Below are positions 1-6,780 of a stretch of DNA of 14,145 nt, piece after piece. The translations under genes and the position numbers were made by a program. The notes beneath the pieces were generated by a model that made no database searches, had not been told where the DNA came from, and saw nothing but the letters and a program-made list of their open reading frames with translations. Origin of the DNA: a bacterium (GTDB taxonomy: Bacteria > BMS3Abin14); the NCBI GenBank assembly GCA_020350725.1, contig CP070719.1:1302202-1316346 (forward strand), given 5' to 3'. Numbering within the stretch: the first letter of the stretch is position 1; every line of letters starts with the position of its first letter.

Positions 1-101
1 ATAAAACCTTTGTTTTAATTCCTCTAAACAACCATACCTCGTTACACTTATACTCACCCGACGTTCGGGAGCCTCATTATTCTGCCGGGGGGACGCGGAG
101 A
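1..101 (-). repeat. Dispersed repeat R, copy 1 (inverted partner at 4548-4650)
   Basis: Read on the minus strand, this stretch matches 4548-4650 on the plus strand. Both contain TCTCCGCGTCCC, then AATGAGGCTCC, then TATCAGTGTAACGAGGTATGG or a near variant, then GAGGAATT, in the same order and with similar spacing. Roughly four fifths of the bases match by eye. The two copies face each other across the purD-purE-tsaC block. No ORF with coding character lies in it. The copy may continue beyond the left edge of the window. Confidence 0.75.
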
Positions 102-151
102 CATAGCGGTGGGGGCGTGGGGGATTTGGGGCGTGGGGGCGAACAAGTGTT

Positions 152-187
152 TGTCATTGCGAACAGTAAACCGCGTGAAGCAATCTG
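152..187 (+). repeat. ATTGCG...GCAAT imperfect hairpin repeat, copy A
   Basis: TGTCATTGCGAACAG is followed after a short spacer by CGCGTGAAGCAATCT. ATTGC can pair with GCAAT. Further copies are at 396-433, 4344-4378 (minus), 5685-5718 (minus), 9286-9320, 9503-9538 and 9588-9625. The form resembles REP-type palindromes mobilised by RAYT transposases in other bacteria, but no such transposase lies in the window. Confidence 0.7.
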
Positions 188-395
188 GGGAGACCCCGCT
201 CGGGGGACGCGCCTTGGAAAAAGGAGCCAGGAGTCAGGGGCCAGGAGTCGGAATAAAGGAGAAAGAACTTTACCACAGAGGACCACAGAGGCGTCCCTGG
301 AGACGCCGCCACCCCTCGACAGGCTCCGTTCAACAAGCTCACGGCAGGCGGGGCAGGCAGAGGGCCACAGTAATTGCGAGGGGGCGAACAAGCGG

Positions 396-433
396 TTGTC
401 ATTGCGAACCGATACTTGAGTGAAGCAATCTCG
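396..433 (+). repeat. ATTGCG...GCAAT imperfect hairpin repeat, copy B
   Basis: TTGTCATTGCGAACCG and GAGTGAAGCAATCTCGGG flank a variable centre. Outer arms match the other copies; the middle differs in sequence but keeps nearly the same length, as expected for a hairpin arm pair around a loop. Confidence 0.7.
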
Positions 434-623
434 GGAGGCCCCGACGCGGGGACTACCCTTTGAAAAAGGAGTCAGGAGCCAGGAGACAGAATTAAGGAGA
501 AGGGATTTACCACAGAGGACCACAGAGATGTTTTCAGTTTTACATTTTGGATTTGGGACCTTGGATTGATCCCTAATGTCTAATGCTCTGATTATTACTG
601 TGAACTGTGAACTAGTCTTTTCG

Positions 624-693
624 AATCACAAATCACGAATCACTAATCACGGCCGTCCCAACTGTGAACCGTGAGCTGTGAACTGTGAACTAG
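624..693 (+). repeat. (AATCACN)x4 + GCSGTYYCAAC + GTGAAC-word module, copy 1
   Basis: Four 7-nt units (AATCACA, AATCACG, AATCACT, AATCACG) occupy 624-651. They are followed by GCCGTCCCAACTGTGAACC and several GTGAACTG words. The same architecture appears near 4222-4258, 4265-4314, 5590-5642, 6713-6775, 7629-7697 and 9731-9789. Confidence 0.8.
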
Positions 694-701
694 AATTTAC
701 C

Positions 702-729
702 AATCACGAATCACGAGTCACGAATCACG
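702..729 (+). repeat. (AATCACN)x4 block, copy 2
   Basis: AATCACG, AATCACG, AGTCACG and AATCACG run without interruption in a perfect 7-nt period. Unlike the other copies, this one is not followed by the GCSGT linker; it runs into GATGTTTACCAACCC and a TTCGACTAAGCTCAG word. Confidence 0.75.
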
Positions 730-792
730 GATGTTTACCAACCCTTCGACTAAGCTCAGGGCAGGCCGTGAACCGGAAACTGAAAACCCTCC

Positions 793-1452
793 CTACAACC
801 TCGATTCCCGCCAGGACAGTTCGTTCAGAAAAGCGGTCACCCGCGAGGCCAGCGTCCCGTCCCGGAGGATGACCGGTGGAGTGGGGACCAGGTTCAGGAT
901 GGTGGGAGGCTGGTAGCCCGGCGTCCACCCGCCGTCCAGGGTCAGGTCGACCCCGAGCTTGATCTCAGGGTGGATCTCGGCCGTCGCCCTGGGGGAGGGC
1001 GAGCCGTTGAAGTTGGCCCCCGTGGCCGTCAGGGGCCGGCCGTAGATCCTGGCCAGTTCCAGGGCCACCGACCAGCCCGGCACCCGGATGCCGACGTTTC
1101 CCGTACCGGCGGTGACCCCCGGCGGGAACCCCTTCGCCGCTTTCAGGACCATGATGAGGGGGCCCGGCCAGAACTCCCGGGCCAGGTCGTCGAAAATGGG
1201 CGGGATATCGGTGGTGACGTCTCTGATAATGCGGACGCTGCCTGCAATCAGGGGAACGGGCTTGCCGTAATCCCAGCTCTTGAGCTTCACCAGGCGAGAG
1301 ATGGCCTTCTGCGACCAGGCATCCCCTAAGATGGCGTAAAAGGTCTCGGTGGGAGCAATGACCAACCCCCCCTTCCGGAGAAGGCCTTTGGCCATTTCCA
1401 GGGCCGGCGTCAGGGCGGGGGGCATTTTCCCCTTCTTTTCATCCTGTGTCAT
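793..1452 (-). CDS. Divergent Sua5/YciO/YrdC-family protein (degenerate tandem paralogue)
   Basis: The 219-residue product has the YrdC fold signature: LRKGGLVIAPTETFY at residues 25-39, GKPVPLIAG at 63-71, FWPGPL at 94-99 and GIRVPG at 121-126. By eye it is about half identical to the neighbouring paralogue at 1572-2204. Family enzymes make threonylcarbamoyl-AMP from threonine, bicarbonate and ATP for tRNA t6A, using a KRSN residue tetrad. Here the KxR motif reads K58-S-W60 and the SxN motif reads G145-A-N147, so R and S are lost while K and N remain. The reading frame is intact and full length, so it is not an ordinary pseudogene; activity or substrate has probably changed. Last gene of the purD-purE operon, 119 bp after its paralogue. 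The start lacks a clear ribosome binding site; Met10 is an alternative. Confidence 0.8.
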   Translation of the reverse strand: MTQDEKKGKMPPALTPALEMAKGLLRKGGLVIAPTETFYAILGDAWSQKAISRLVKLKSWDYGKPVPLIAGSVRIIRDVTTDIPPIFDDLAREFWPGPLIMVLKAAKGFPPGVTAGTGNVGIRVPGWSVALELARIYGRPLTATGANFNGSPSPRATAEIHPEIKLGVDLTLDGGWTPGYQPPTILNLVPTPPVILRDGTLASRVTAFLNELSWRESRL

Positions 1453-1571
1453 GGGACTGTTTTCGACTCACACTCTGCCTCGGGCCGGCTCCACCGGGCC
1501 GGACATCCTGTACCGGCGGTTCCGCCCATTCCTGCTGGCCGGAACCTTCCCCCGTCGGCATCCAGTGGACC

Positions 1572-2204
1572 TCACCGAAGGCCGGACAGGAGAAATTTCG
1601 CCACCTGTTCGTCAAGGGGGCCGGGCCTGACGATGGCCGGCGGGGCAAGGGTCAGATCCAGGACCGTCGAGGGCAGGCCGCCGGGCGTGACCCCCCCGTC
1701 CACAACCAGATCCACCCCCCGTGCTGTTTCAAGGTCTATCTCTCCGGGTGATCTGGGTGGCGGCTGACCGGCGACGTTGGCGCTGGTGGCCGTGATCAAT
1801 CCCCCAAACGCCCGGGCAAGCTCCAGGGCGAAGGACTCCCCCGGAATACGCACTCCAATGGTCGAGGTCCCGGCCGTGATCTCCCCCGGAAAGATGGATC
1901 GGGCGGCCAGCACCAGGGTCAGGGGTCCTGGCCAGAAGGCCCCGGCCAGGGATTGGAACAGGGGCGGCAGTTCCGAAACCGCCTCACGTATCGCCCCGAC
2001 GCTCCCGGCAATGAGCGGGATCGGCTTTCCCCTTTCCCTCGCCTTGAGGAGGGCCAGCCGCCCGACGGCGCCCGGATCAAGGGCGTCACAGGCTATCCCG
2101 TAGAAGGTCTCTGTGGGGACAATGACCAGACCGCCGTTCCTGAGAAGGGCGACCGCCGTCCTCAGGGAATCGGTCCCCGCCGGAACTGGCCCCGACCCTT
2201 CCAT
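1572..2204 (-). CDS. L-threonylcarbamoyladenylate synthase (Sua5/YrdC/TsaC family)
   Basis: The 210-residue protein makes threonylcarbamoyl-AMP, the activated intermediate for t6A at position 37 of ANN-decoding tRNAs; TsaD and partners then transfer the group. The sequence shows LRNGGLVIVPTETFYG at residues 21-36, the KxR motif as K54-A-R56, FWPGPLTLVL at 90-99, GVRIPG at 117-122 and the SxN motif as S141-A-N143. The KRSN tetrad is therefore complete. The length fits the short TsaC-type form without the extra Sua5 C-terminal domain. It starts 12 bp after the purE stop, and AAGGGAG overlapping that stop can serve as the ribosome binding site, so the two genes are probably co-transcribed. With its altered paralogue next door, this is the better candidate for the essential t6A function. 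Confidence 0.9.
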   Translation of the reverse strand: MEGSGPVPAGTDSLRTAVALLRNGGLVIVPTETFYGIACDALDPGAVGRLALLKARERGKPIPLIAGSVGAIREAVSELPPLFQSLAGAFWPGPLTLVLAARSIFPGEITAGTSTIGVRIPGESFALELARAFGGLITATSANVAGQPPPRSPGEIDLETARGVDLVVDGGVTPGGLPSTVLDLTLAPPAIVRPGPLDEQVAKFLLSGLR

Positions 2205-2216
2205 GGGAGGCTCCCT

Positions 2217-2690
2217 TTACCTTTTCCGGTCTTCTGCCAACAGTCGTCTGTGCTCGGACAGCTTTCGGGCGACCTCCTCCCGTTCCAGAGCGAGAATGGA
2301 GACCGCGAGAAAACCCGCATTCTTCGCCCCTCCACCTCCCAGGGCCACCGTGGCCACGGGGATGCCGGCCGGCATCTGGACGGTCGACAGAAGGGAGTCC
2401 AGGCCCTGCAGGGGAGAGGAGGGAATGGGGACCCCAATGACCGGCTTGACGGTCAGGGCCGCCACCGCCCCCGCCAGATGCGCGGCCCATCCCGCTCCGG
2501 CGATGAAGACCGAGCAGCCCTGGCTGTCGGCCTCCTGGACGAGCCTCCGGACGAGGTCCGGGCTGCGGTGGGCCGAGGCCACCTCCATCCGGTGGGGAAT
2601 GCCGAAGTCGGCAAGGACCCGCGCGGCCTCGGACATGACCTCCATGTCCGAGGAGCTGCCCATGAGAATCAGTACGTCGATCTTCTTCAT
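2217..2690 (-). CDS. purE: 5-(carboxyamino)imidazole ribonucleotide mutase PurE
   Basis: PurE moves the carboxylate of N5-CAIR to give CAIR in de novo purine synthesis. The 157-residue protein carries MGSSSDM (residues 10-16), ASAHRSP with the catalytic-region His41 (38-44), a glycine-rich AGAGWAAHLAG segment, and LDSLLSTVQMPAGIPVATV. This is the class I (mutase) pattern and nearly the usual length. PurK, which supplies N5-CAIR in that route, is not in the window. The start has no convincing ribosome binding site: the 15 bases before ATG are AT-rich, with only GGAAA upstream. A 153-bp gap separates it from purD, and the downstream tsaC-type gene follows after 12 bp. Confidence 0.95.
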   Translation of the reverse strand: MKKIDVLILMGSSSDMEVMSEAARVLADFGIPHRMEVASAHRSPDLVRRLVQEADSQGCSVFIAGAGWAAHLAGAVAALTVKPVIGVPIPSSPLQGLDSLLSTVQMPAGIPVATVALGGGGAKNAGFLAVSILALEREEVARKLSEHRRLLAEDRKR

Positions 2691-2843
2691 ATTTATTATT
2701 TTCCGATGCTAGTGAAATTAGAAGGAATATCGTGAACCGATATGATCATCAGAATAATCTCCGTTCTCAGTACCCGGTTCCTATCCCTCAGTCCTCGGTT
2801 CTCTCTCTTAGCCCTTAGTCCTCAGCACTCAGCCCTGCTTTAA
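2691..2843. repeat. purD-purE intergenic spacer with CTCAGTCCT-type words
   Basis: From about 2769 to 2836 the sequence is built from degenerate 7-10 nt words such as CTCAGTCCT, CTTAGCCCTTAG and CTCAGCACTCAG. Similar words occur at about 9203-9229 (ACTTAGTACTTAGGACTCAG). The part next to purE is AT-rich. I see no hairpin with a T tract, so the two pur genes may still be co-transcribed. Confidence 0.5.
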
Positions 2844-4121
2844 CTATTTCAAGTACTTCAGCGCCTTGGCGCCGATATCCCTCCGGTACTGGGCACCATC
2901 CCAATGGATGGCGTCGCAGGCCCTGTAGGCCCGGGAGATGGCGTCGGGGATATCGCTGCCGCGGGCGGTGACCCCCAGGACCCTTCCCCCCGAGGTGACG
3001 ACCCGGCCGTCCTTCTCGGCTGTGCCGGCGTGGAAGACCTTAACATCCTCCATGGCCTCGGCCTCCTCCAGGCCGGAGATGACTTTTCCCTTCTCGTAGG
3101 ATCCCGGGTAGCCGCCGGAGGCCATGACCACGCAGATGGACGCATCGTCGTGCCAGTTGAGGGACACCTCGTCCAGCCGCTCGTCGATCACCGCCTCCAT
3201 GATGCTCTCCAGGTCTCCGTCCAGGCGCATGAGAAGGGGCTGGGCCTCGGGGTCCCCGAAGCGGGCGTTGAACTCAAGGACCCTGGCCACGCCGTCCTCG
3301 ATCATGAGGCCCGCGTACAGAACCCCCTTGTAGGGACGGCCCTCCGCGGCCATGGCCTGTATGGTGGGGATCATGATCCTGTCCATGACCTGGTGGAAGA
3401 GTTCGTCCGTGACGACGGGGGCCGGGGAGTACGCTCCCATCCCACCGGTGTTCGGCCCCTTGTCCCCGTCGAAAATGGGTTTGTGGTCCTGGGACGTGGC
3501 CAGGGGGAGGACTGTTCTGCCGTCCGAGAAGGCCAGGAAGGATGCCTCCTCACCGGTGAGGAACTCCTCGACGACCACCCTGTCTCCGGCGTCCCCGAAC
3601 TGACGGTCCTCCATGATGATCTTCACCGCCTCGTCGGCCTCCTCTATTGTCTGGCAGACGATGGCTCCCTTTCCGGCGGCCAGGCCGTCGGCCTTGACCA
3701 CGATCGGCGCCCCCATCTTCCGGATGTACTCCCGGGCCGGACCGGGAGTATCGAAGACCTCGTAAAAGCCGGTGGGGATGTCGTACTTGGCCAGGAGATT
3801 CTTGGTGAAGACCTTGCTGCCCTCGATCTCGGCCGCCTTCCTCGAGGCCCCGAAGATCCGGAGCCCCGCATCCTCGAAGGCGTCCACGATACCGAGGGTG
3901 AGGGGTAGTTCGGGACCGACGGCCGTGAGGCCGATCTCCTCCTTCCTGGCGAAATCCACCAGGGCCGGAATGTCGGTCACCTCGATGGGGACCACTTCGG
4001 CCTCCCGCGAGATGCCCGCGTTCCCCGGCGCGCAGTACACCTTGTCCACTCCCGCCGACTGGTTGAGCTTCCACACCAGACTGTGCTCCCGTCCACCTCC
4101 GCCCACGATCAACACCTTCAT
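2844..4121 (-). CDS. purD: Phosphoribosylamine--glycine ligase (GAR synthetase) PurD
   Basis: PurD couples glycine to phosphoribosylamine with ATP, the second step of purine synthesis. The 425-residue protein has the N-terminal MKVLIVGGGGREHSL loop, the ATP-grasp segment VVKADGLAAGKG (residues 141-152), the hallmark DHKPIFDGDKGPNTGGMGAY (212-231), and the metal-binding FNARFGDPE (284-292). Length is normal for the family. An in-frame upstream Met at 4223 would add residues encoded by intergenic repeat words; the start at 4121 is preferred because GGGAGG lies 6 bases before it and the family begins with this motif. It is the first gene of a minus-strand cluster with purE and two Sua5/YrdC genes. 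Confidence 0.96.
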   Translation of the reverse strand: MKVLIVGGGGREHSLVWKLNQSAGVDKVYCAPGNAGISREAEVVPIEVTDIPALVDFARKEEIGLTAVGPELPLTLGIVDAFEDAGLRIFGASRKAAEIEGSKVFTKNLLAKYDIPTGFYEVFDTPGPAREYIRKMGAPIVVKADGLAAGKGAIVCQTIEEADEAVKIIMEDRQFGDAGDRVVVEEFLTGEEASFLAFSDGRTVLPLATSQDHKPIFDGDKGPNTGGMGAYSPAPVVTDELFHQVMDRIMIPTIQAMAAEGRPYKGVLYAGLMIEDGVARVLEFNARFGDPEAQPLLMRLDGDLESIMEAVIDERLDEVSLNWHDDASICVVMASGGYPGSYEKGKVISGLEEAEAMEDVKVFHAGTAEKDGRVVTSGGRVLGVTARGSDIPDAISRAYRACDAIHWDGAQYRRDIGAKALKYLK

Positions 4122-4221
4122 GAATACCTCCCGAAATCGTTTCCCACGTATGCAAGATTTAATTTTTGGTGGTTCTTTAATGAATCCAAAATCCAAAGTC
4201 CAAAGTCCAAAAGGACAGGTC

Positions 4222-4258
4222 ACGGTTCACGGTTGGAACCGCCGTGATTCGTGATTCG
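4222..4258 (-). repeat. AATCAC-GCGGT-GTGAAC module, short copy
   Basis: On the minus strand this reads TTCGAATCACGAATCACG, then GCGGTTCCAACCGTGAACCG. It has the module architecture but only two AATCACN units. It lies just inside the full copy at 4265-4314 and nearer purD. Confidence 0.65.
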
Positions 4259-4264
4259 AAAAAA

Positions 4265-4314
4265 CTAGTTCACGGTTGAGACCGCCGTGATTGGTGATTC
4301 GTGATTAGTGATTA
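4265..4314 (-). repeat. (AATCACN)x4 + GCGGTCTCAAC + GTGAAC module, copy 3
   Basis: On the plus strand 4287-4314 is GTGATTG, GTGATTC, GTGATTA, GTGATTA: four units in a 7-nt period. Read on the minus strand, these are followed by GCGGTCTCAACCGTGAACTA. It points towards the purD start. Confidence 0.8.
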
Positions 4315-4343
4315 GTAAATACTAGTTCACCGTTCACAGTTAT

Positions 4344-4378
4344 AGATTGCTTCACCCAGGACGCGGTTCGCAATGACA
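4344..4378 (-). repeat. ATTGCG...GCAAT imperfect hairpin repeat, copy C
   Basis: The plus strand reads AGATTGCTTCACCC, then GCGGTTCGCAATGACA, which is the reverse complement of the form at 152-187. It lies upstream of purD in the same module order as in mosaic I. Confidence 0.7.
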
Positions 4379-4547
4379 ACCGTCTCTTCCCCGCGTCCGC
4401 TCCTCGCCTGCACTGCCTGCCGTGAGCTTGTCGAACGGAGCCTGTCGAAGGGCCCCCTCGCCCATGCGCCCCCTCTGGACTCTGGCCCCTGGGCTCTGGA
4501 CTCATTTCGCCCCCTCGCCCCATCTCCCCCTCGCCCCCTCGGATAGG

Positions 4548-4650
4548 TCTCCGCGTCCCCGCGTCAGAAGAATGAGGCTCCAGACTATCGGGTCAGTATC
4601 AGTGTAACGAGGTATGGAGGTATCGAGGAATTCAACCTCAGGTTCTTTTG
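4548..4650 (+). repeat. Dispersed repeat R, copy 2 (inverted partner at 1-101)
   Basis: It shares TCTCCGCGTCCC, AATGAGGCTCC, GTGTAACGAGGTATGG and GAGGAATTC, in that order, with the reverse complement of 1-101. Together the copies bracket the purD-purE-tsaC cluster as a roughly 100-bp inverted repeat pair about 4.4 kb apart. Confidence 0.75.
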
Positions 4651-4790
4651 CTATTGATCTAAACACCTCGATACTTCGCTACATCGATACTTCGGCACCA
4701 TTAACTTTAAATCGTTCCCTCTGGACGCTGGCCTCTGGGCTCTGGACTCATTTCTCCTCGCGTCCGTTTTTATTCACCCGGTACCTGAGA

Positions 4791-5483
4791 CTATCCCCTG
4801 AACCACTCCACGCCGGTCAGGTGCTCCGCCATGTCCACGACCCTGGACACGACGAGGTCGGCCTCCTCGAGGGGTTCGGCTCCTACGTACACGGTCTTCA
4901 TCCCGAGGGAGCTCCCCACTCTCACGTTCACGTCCAGATCGTCGATGAAAAGGGTGTCGTCAGCGGACGCATTGAGCAGGTCGGCCGCCATCCGATAGGC
5001 TTCCCTGTGGGGTTTGCCCCGGTACCCGACGGCTTCCAGGGCGCAGATACCGTCGAACTGGTCACCGACGACCAGCGCGTCCAGGACCCTCACAGCATGG
5101 CTGGAGGAGGCGTTGGTGAAGATCACCTTGGGGAGGTCGATACGCGACAGAAAATCCCTGAGGGCCTCGTCCGGGGAGAGCAGGTCGGTCAGGGGTACAT
5201 CGTGGACAAACTCGAGGAATTCCGAGGGCTGGACCCCGTGATTCTCCATGAGGCCGCAGAGCGTGGTCCCGTACCTCTGGACATAGTCCCTCCTGAGGTC
5301 CTTCACTCCGGGAGGGGGGAGGGTCGTCAGGACCGAGACGAACCGGTCGATCCTCTCGTTGACCCGATCGAAAACGCCCTTTTCCCTGGGATAAAGAGTG
5401 TTGTCCAGATCGAACAGGATGCCCCGGGCACGGGCGATCTTTTCCGTAAATGTCCTGGCCATCGGTTCAGGCTGCCTTGTCAT
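4791..5483 (-). CDS. HAD-superfamily hydrolase, pyrimidine 5'-nucleotidase-like
   Basis: The 230-residue protein has the HAD motifs in order: ILFDLDNTLYP with nucleophile Asp25 and Asp27 (residues 22-31), VIFTNASSS as motif II, the motif III lysine in GYRGKPHREAY, and TLFIDDLDVNV as motif IV. The DLDNTLYP form with a helical cap (DRVNERIDRFV and following) is typical of the SDT1/PYRNUCASE branch, which dephosphorylates pyrimidine nucleoside monophosphates; phosphoglycolate-phosphatase-like activity cannot be excluded. It is a lone minus-strand gene with repeat mosaics on both sides. No good ribosome binding site precedes Met1; Met8 (5462) is an alternative start since residues 1-7 are not family sequence. 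Confidence 0.85.
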   Translation of the reverse strand: MTRQPEPMARTFTEKIARARGILFDLDNTLYPREKGVFDRVNERIDRFVSVLTTLPPPGVKDLRRDYVQRYGTTLCGLMENHGVQPSEFLEFVHDVPLTDLLSPDEALRDFLSRIDLPKVIFTNASSSHAVRVLDALVVGDQFDGICALEAVGYRGKPHREAYRMAADLLNASADDTLFIDDLDVNVRVGSSLGMKTVYVGAEPLEEADLVVSRVVDMAEHLTGVEWFRG

Positions 5484-5589
5484 CGGTTAAAGGAACGTTG
5501 AGCAGTTAACGGTTCACGGCGAAAAATCAGAGCATTAGAGATTAGAGTATTAGATATAGGGATCAATCCAAAGTCCAAAAAGATGGTTT

Positions 5590-5642
5590 ACAGTTCTCGG
5601 TTCACAGTTGAGAAACCGCCGTGATTCGTGACCTGTGATTCG
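5590..5642 (-). repeat. AATCACN + GCGGTTTCTCAAC + GTGAAC module, copy 5
   Basis: On the minus strand, AATCACA, GGTCACG and AATCACG (three 7-nt units) are followed by GCGGTTTCTCAACTGTGAAC and further GTGAAC-like words. This copy has three units where most others have four. Confidence 0.65.
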
Positions 5643-5684
5643 AAAAGATTAGTTCATCGTTCACCGTTCACAGTTCACAGTCAT

Positions 5685-5718
5685 AGATTGCTTCACTTGG
5701 AAAGCGGTTCGCAATGAC
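5685..5718 (-). repeat. ATTGCG...GCAAT imperfect hairpin repeat, copy D
   Basis: The plus strand reads AGATTGCTTCACTTGG, then AAGCGGTTCGCAATGACA. It has the same outer arms as the copy at 4344-4378 and a different centre. Confidence 0.7.
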
Positions 5719-5891
5719 AACCGCTTGTCCGCCCCCTCTCCCCCTCGCCTCTGCGCCCCCTCGGGTTCCCGCGTCCCCGTATCTGCCTTCCCCCCCGGTA
5801 ACCGGGAACTGATCTGGATTCTGGAACGTTTTACGTTGTCCTATGTTAATATGGTCCTCCAATCACGGCAACCCTTTCAGGGAGGAATGCG

Positions 5892-6611
5892 ATGGAAATG
5901 CAGTGGATGACGATGCCGGAGGTCCGCGAGGAGATCGAGGCCGGGACACCTGTCATCATCCCCTTCGGTTCCACCGAGCAGCACGGGTCCCATCTGCCCC
6001 TGGCAACGGATACGCTGCAGGCCTACGGTGTGGCCGTCCGGGCCGCCCGAAAGGTAAGGGTCGTCGTCGCTCCGCCGGTCCACTACGGTCAGTGCAGCAG
6101 CACCCGGAATCACCCGGGTACGGTTACTATCTCCGCCGACACCCTTCGGGCACTGGCGAAGGACATCCTCCGGTCCCTGTTGGGGCACGGTTTTACCCGG
6201 TTCGTTCTCTTTTCCGGCCACGCAGGACGTATCCACATGGCATCCCTGCGGGAATCCGCCGAGGCGGTCATCCGTGACAACCCGGCCATCAGGATCGCTC
6301 TCGTCAGCGACCTGGACCTGGTCAGGGAAACCTCGGAGGATCTCGTGGCGACCCCCGGCGATGGACACGCCGGAGAGGTCGAGACCTCGCGGATGCTCCA
6401 CCTTCACCCCGATTCCGTCCGCGAGGCGAGGCCCGCGGAGGAGTACCCCTCCCTTCCCAGACACAGGATCGTCCCTGACCCGGAGAGGTACTGGCCGGGG
6501 GGCGTCTGGGGGGATCCGTCCCGGGCAGACGAAGCAAAGGGCAGGGAATTGATCGAACGGTCCGCGGAGGCGCTGGCGGAGATCGTCAGGAAAATGGTGG
6601 AAGAGGGATAG
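5892..6611 (+). CDS. Creatininase-family metal-dependent amidohydrolase
   Basis: The 239-residue protein belongs to the creatininase / creatinine amidohydrolase / MftE superfamily of metal-dependent hydrolases that cut cyclic or peptide-like amide bonds. The signature IPFGSTEQHGSHLPLATD (residues 23-40) carries likely metal ligands Glu29, His31 and Asp40. The usual NGHGGN is replaced by SGHAGR (108-113), and GHAGEVETS (158-166) supplies His159, Glu162 and Glu164. The start has GGGAGG six to seven bases upstream. It stands alone on the plus strand between two minus-strand genes, with no MftA/B/C-like peptide-modification genes beside it, so the substrate cannot be named. It is unlikely to act on creatinine itself in this setting. 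Confidence 0.85.
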   Translation: MEMQWMTMPEVREEIEAGTPVIIPFGSTEQHGSHLPLATDTLQAYGVAVRAARKVRVVVAPPVHYGQCSSTRNHPGTVTISADTLRALAKDILRSLLGHGFTRFVLFSGHAGRIHMASLRESAEAVIRDNPAIRIALVSDLDLVRETSEDLVATPGDGHAGEVETSRMLHLHPDSVREARPAEEYPSLPRHRIVPDPERYWPGGVWGDPSRADEAKGRELIERSAEALAEIVRKMVEEG

Positions 6612-6780
6612 GGTAAGAACAAGTTTTCAGTTTCCAGTTCACGGTTTACAGTTGAAAACCTGCTTACGCCGGATTTACGGGAGTCAGACGCGGGGACGCG
6701 GTGAAAAGTGCTGATCACGAATCACAAATCACTAATAACGGCGGTTCCCTAACCGCAACCTGTGAACTGGAAACTCCAAA
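6612..6780 (+). repeat. Composite intergenic repeat mosaic IV with AATCACN module copy 6
   Basis: TTTTCAGTTTCCAGTTCACGG words are followed by GACGCGGGGACGCGG, then the units GATCACG, AATCACA, AATCACT and AATAACG (6713-6740, four units with a 7-nt period), then GCGGTTCCCTAACCG and GTGAACTGG. The module points at the 3' end of the methyltransferase gene and ends a few bases before its stop codon. This stretch separates two convergent genes, yet I see no classical terminator hairpin. Confidence 0.75.

Larger units (their letters stand above)
102..792 (+). repeat. Composite intergenic repeat mosaic I (gene-free)
   Basis: No credible gene is present; the ORFs here are translations of repeats. In order I see: GC-rich GGGGGCGTGG words; an ATTGCGAAC...GAAGCAAT element (152-187); CCAGGAGTCAGGGGCCAGGAG words (about 220-250); ACCACAGAGGACCACAGAGG (about 271-291); a CGACAGGCTC/CAACAAGCTC pair (about 317-343); a second ATTGCG element (396-433); repeated CCAGGAG and CCACAGAGG words; TTTGGATTTGGGACCTTGG; CTAATGTCTAATGCTCTG; GTGAACTGTGAAC words; and two blocks of four AATCACN units (624-651 and 702-729). 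The same module types recur between other genes of the window. The mosaic runs right up to the stop codon of the next gene. Confidence 0.85.
4122..4790 (-). repeat. Composite intergenic repeat mosaic II (gene-free)
   Basis: Read on the minus strand from 4650, the modules follow nearly the same order as mosaic I: repeat R (4650-4548), GACGCGGGGACGCGG words, GAGGGGGCGAG words, GTCCAGAGCCCAGGGGCCAG words (about 4500-4470), TTCGACAGGCTC/TTCGACAAGCTC (about 4452-4422), an ATTGCG element (4378-4344), GTGAAC words, four AATCACN units with the GCGGTCTCAAC linker, a second shorter module, and TTTGGACTTTGGATTTTGG (about 4212-4183). The purD leader follows. The part at 4650-4790 holds CGATACTTCG words and another CCAGAG-type run (about 4708-4752). 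Nothing gene-like. Confidence 0.85.
5484..5830 (-). repeat. Composite intergenic repeat mosaic III (gene-free)
   Basis: Read towards the HAD gene (minus strand), I see GACGCGGGAAC and GAGGGGGCG words, an ATTGCG element (5718-5685), GTGAACTGTGAACGGTGAAC words, an AATCACN/GCGGTTTCTCAAC module (about 5642-5590), TTTGGACTTTGGATTGATCC (about 5582-5563), CTAATACTCTAATCTC words (about 5550-5525) and a last GTGAACCG word a few bases before the HAD start. No coding signal. The divergent promoters for the HAD and creatininase-family genes must lie in or beside this stretch, but I cannot place them. Confidence 0.8.

Noticed and set aside
77-523. 148-codon minus-strand open frame in mosaic I
   Set aside because: It is made of translated repeat words, and the same peptide pieces recur from other mosaics in other frames.
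1-792. CRISPR array
   Set aside because: Repeats are short, degenerate words of several types without unique spacers of constant length, and no cas gene is present.
2904-3908. 334-codon plus-strand open frame opposite purD
   Set aside because: Antisense shadow of purD with low-complexity, His/Asp/Gly-rich translation.
4614-5501. 295-codon plus-strand open frame over repeat R and the HAD gene
   Set aside because: It starts in repeat sequence and continues as the antisense of the HAD gene; no family resemblance.
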